In this document: positions 33,392 through 34,978 of the stretch, one piece after another | Numbering within the stretch: the stretch's first letter is position 1 | Layout of the letters: each line of letters opens with the position of its first letter | Assembly (NCBI RefSeq): GCF_013778505.1 | Contig: NZ_JAAOWU010000030.1 | Location: 1 to 34,978, forward strand | DNA from: Pseudomonas sivasensis | Lineage (GTDB): Bacteria; Pseudomonadota; Gammaproteobacteria; Pseudomonadales; Pseudomonadaceae | Reading direction: 5' to 3' | DNA: 34,978 nt | Notes under the pieces: generated by a model | Databases searched by the model: none | What the model was told of the DNA's origin: nothing | Seen by the model: the letters and a program-made list of their open reading frames with translations, nothing else | Position numbers and translations under genes: made by a program

Positions 33392-34978
33392 GCGCACCTA
33401 TGTTGACGTCCGCCGAGCAGCGCAGCGCTGCCCGGCAATTGACCCTTGCCATGCTGGCCTTGGGATTACTCGTGCTGGGTCTGGTGTGGCGCTGGCTGGC
33501 GCCGGACCAGACTGGCGTCAGTCAGCTATTACTGGGTGTGGCATCACTGCTGGTGGCCGTGCCGGTGATGCGTTCGGCGTGGTACAGCCTGCGGTTTCCC
33601 AGCCTGCATGGCATTACCGATCAACTTATCGCCTTGGCCATGCTTGGCGCCTGGGCTACGGGGGATCTGCTGACGGCGGCGTTGCTGCCGATCATCATGA
33701 TCTTTGGGCATGTGCTGGAGGAGCGCAGCGTGATCGGTTCCCAGGAAGCGATCCATGCTTTGGGCAAACTGACTCGCAGTCATGCGCGGTTGGTGCAGGC
33801 CGACGGCAGCATTGTTGAAGTGGACAACGGCACGCTGAACACCGGCGATATCGTGGAAGTGCGCGCCGGTGACCGTGTGCCCGCCGATGGTGTGGTGTTG
33901 TCGGGCCAGGCGAGTCTGGACACGGCGCCGATCACCGGTGAGTCGGTGCCGTTGGAAGCCAGCGTCGGCGTGCAGGTGTTTGGCGGGGCGATCAACCTCG
34001 ACGGTCTGCTGCGCCTTGAAGTGACGCGCACCGGCAACGAGTCGACCTTGGGCAAGGTCATCGCGCTGATGCAGAACGCCGAGCGGTCCAAGCCGCCGAT
34101 CACGCGACTGCTGGAGCGCTATGCGGGCAGTTATATGGTGTTGGTGCTGCTGCTGGCGGCGGTCACCTGGTTTGTGACCAATGACGCCCAGGCGATGCTC
34201 GCTGTGCTGGTGGCGGCGTGCCCCTGTGCGTTGGTGTTGTCGGCACCTGCCACGGCGATTGCCGGGATCGCCGTGGCGGCGCGCCATGGGATTCTGATTC
34301 GCAGCTCGGCGTTCCTGGAAGAGCTGGCGGACTTGACCTCGCTGGTGGTCGACAAGACCGGCACCCTGACCTTTGGCACGCTGCGATTACAGTCCATCGA
34401 AACCCTTGAGCCGGACCGGCAGGCGTTGCTGAATCTGGCGGCCAGCCTGGGCTCGGCGAGCAGTCACCCAGTCAGCCGCGCGCTGGCGGGGTTGGCTACC
34501 CAGCAACAACTGTTGATGCTGACCGACATCCGCGAACGCCAGGGCCTCGGCGTGGTGGCGCAGACCGAGCAGGGCGAAGCGGCCCTTGGGCGTCCGGAGT
34601 TGTTCGAGCAGTTGGGCATTGCCACCACGGGCGTGCCCAACCATGACGGCCCGATTGCCGGGCTGGCCCTGAACGGGCGATTTCTCGCCTGGCTGTTGCT
34701 GGCTGACAGCGTCAAGCCGGAAGCCCGCCAGGCGCTGCAAGAATTGCGTGAGCTGGGCCTGGGCCGCCAATTGCTGCTGACCGGCGACCGTCAAAGCGTG
34801 GCCGACAGCTTGGCCTTGGACGTGGGCATCAGCGATGTCGAAGCCCAGGCGTTGCCTGAGGACAAGCTCAACCGCGTGCTGGGCGAAATCGGCAGCGGCT
34901 TTCGGCCAATGGTGGTGGGCGACGGGATCAATGACTCCCTGGCGCTCAAGGCCGGCGTGGTGGGCGTGGCAATGGGGG
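33388..34978 (+). CDS. Heavy-metal P1B-type ATPase (3' end outside window)
   Basis: The first 530 codons are present, with no stop before the window end. Motifs are in the expected order: actuator T183-G-E-S186, the metal-site C278-P-C280 in the transmembrane core, phosphorylated D322 in DKTGT, H360-P361 in SSHPVS, and the hinge G511-DGIND516. CPC fits Cu+ or Zn2+/Cd2+ pumps; the last membrane helices that would decide this lie beyond the edge. There is no N-terminal heavy-metal (CxxC) domain, unlike most such pumps. The His-rich SPFH protein encoded upstream may supply metal binding instead. The start ATG overlaps the preceding stop. Confidence 0.92.
   Translation, partial: MSAPMLTSAEQRSAARQLTLAMLALGLLVLGLVWRWLAPDQTGVSQLLLGVASLLVAVPVMRSAWYSLRFPSLHGITDQLIALAMLGAWATGDLLTAALLPIIMIFGHVLEERSVIGSQEAIHALGKLTRSHARLVQADGSIVEVDNGTLNTGDIVEVRAGDRVPADGVVLSGQASLDTAPITGESVPLEASVGVQVFGGAINLDGLLRLEVTRTGNESTLGKVIALMQNAERSKPPITRLLERYAGSYMVLVLLLAAVTWFVTNDAQAMLAVLVAACPCALVLSAPATAIAGIAVAARHGILIRSSAFLEELADLTSLVVDKTGTLTFGTLRLQSIETLEPDRQALLNLAASLGSASSHPVSRALAGLATQQQLLMLTDIRERQGLGVVAQTEQGEAALGRPELFEQLGIATTGVPNHDGPIAGLALNGRFLAWLLLADSVKPEARQALQELRELGLGRQLLLTGDRQSVADSLALDVGISDVEAQALPEDKLNRVLGEIGSGFRPMVVGDGINDSLALKAGVVGVAMG

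Overview
The window looks like chromosomal DNA of a Pseudomonas of the fluorescens group. Two inverted pairs built on the GGGGGCTTGCTCCCGAT-type repeat typical of these genomes are present (about 23333-23422 and 29270-29360). The right 20 kb is GC-rich core-type sequence with pbpC, an alpha-2-macroglobulin gene, a ynbABCD-like lipid operon and a metal P-type ATPase operon. This assignment is inference from gene content and repeats; there is no rRNA or other marker here.

Layout. (1) 1-105, minus: the signal-peptide end of a fimbrial-type protein, cut by the window edge. (2) 106-14700: a lower-GC accessory stretch. It carries a very large CHASE/PAS hybrid histidine kinase overlapping a response regulator-diguanylate cyclase (601-6824), then a region of gene debris and tiny ORFs (6817-7385). 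Next is a two-gene module (7396-13900): a 1652-residue NERD nuclease-like + two kinase-like domains + superfamily 1 helicase protein, overlapping by 8 bp with a 517-residue partner that I do not recognise. Behind it are a decayed AAA ATPase gene of TrlF-like type (14020-14372) and a cluster of direct and inverted repeats resembling a transposon end (14528-14660). (3) 14704-23172: a small conserved gene meeting the convergent yfhM-pbpC pair (alpha-2-macroglobulin and penicillin-binding protein 1C). (4) 23456-29136, minus: a compact phospholipid operon in the order ynbA, ynbC, ynbD, small membrane protein, plsC-like, ynbB/cdsA-like. A REP pair lies at each end. (5) 29457-34978, plus: three SPFH/HflK-HflC-like membrane genes, one with a 13-histidine N-terminus, followed by a metal P-type ATPase that runs off the window. 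A Zur-box-like palindrome lies upstream.

How the genes may work together. The kinase and cyclase overlap by ATGA and form a plausible phosphorelay ending in cyclic-di-GMP. The helicase and its partner are translationally coupled and sit beside gene debris and transposon-like repeats, the usual setting of an antiphage defence module; its domain set recalls PglW and Mokosh proteins, but the exact combination is the best candidate here for something undescribed. YfhM and PbpC form the known periplasmic protection and cell-wall repair pair. The ynb operon contains acyltransferase, CDP-diacylglycerol synthase, CDP-alcohol transferase, hydrolase/methyltransferase and phosphatase activities, enough for a separate lipid branch. 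The SPFH/P-type ATPase operon looks like a zinc- or copper-handling membrane complex.
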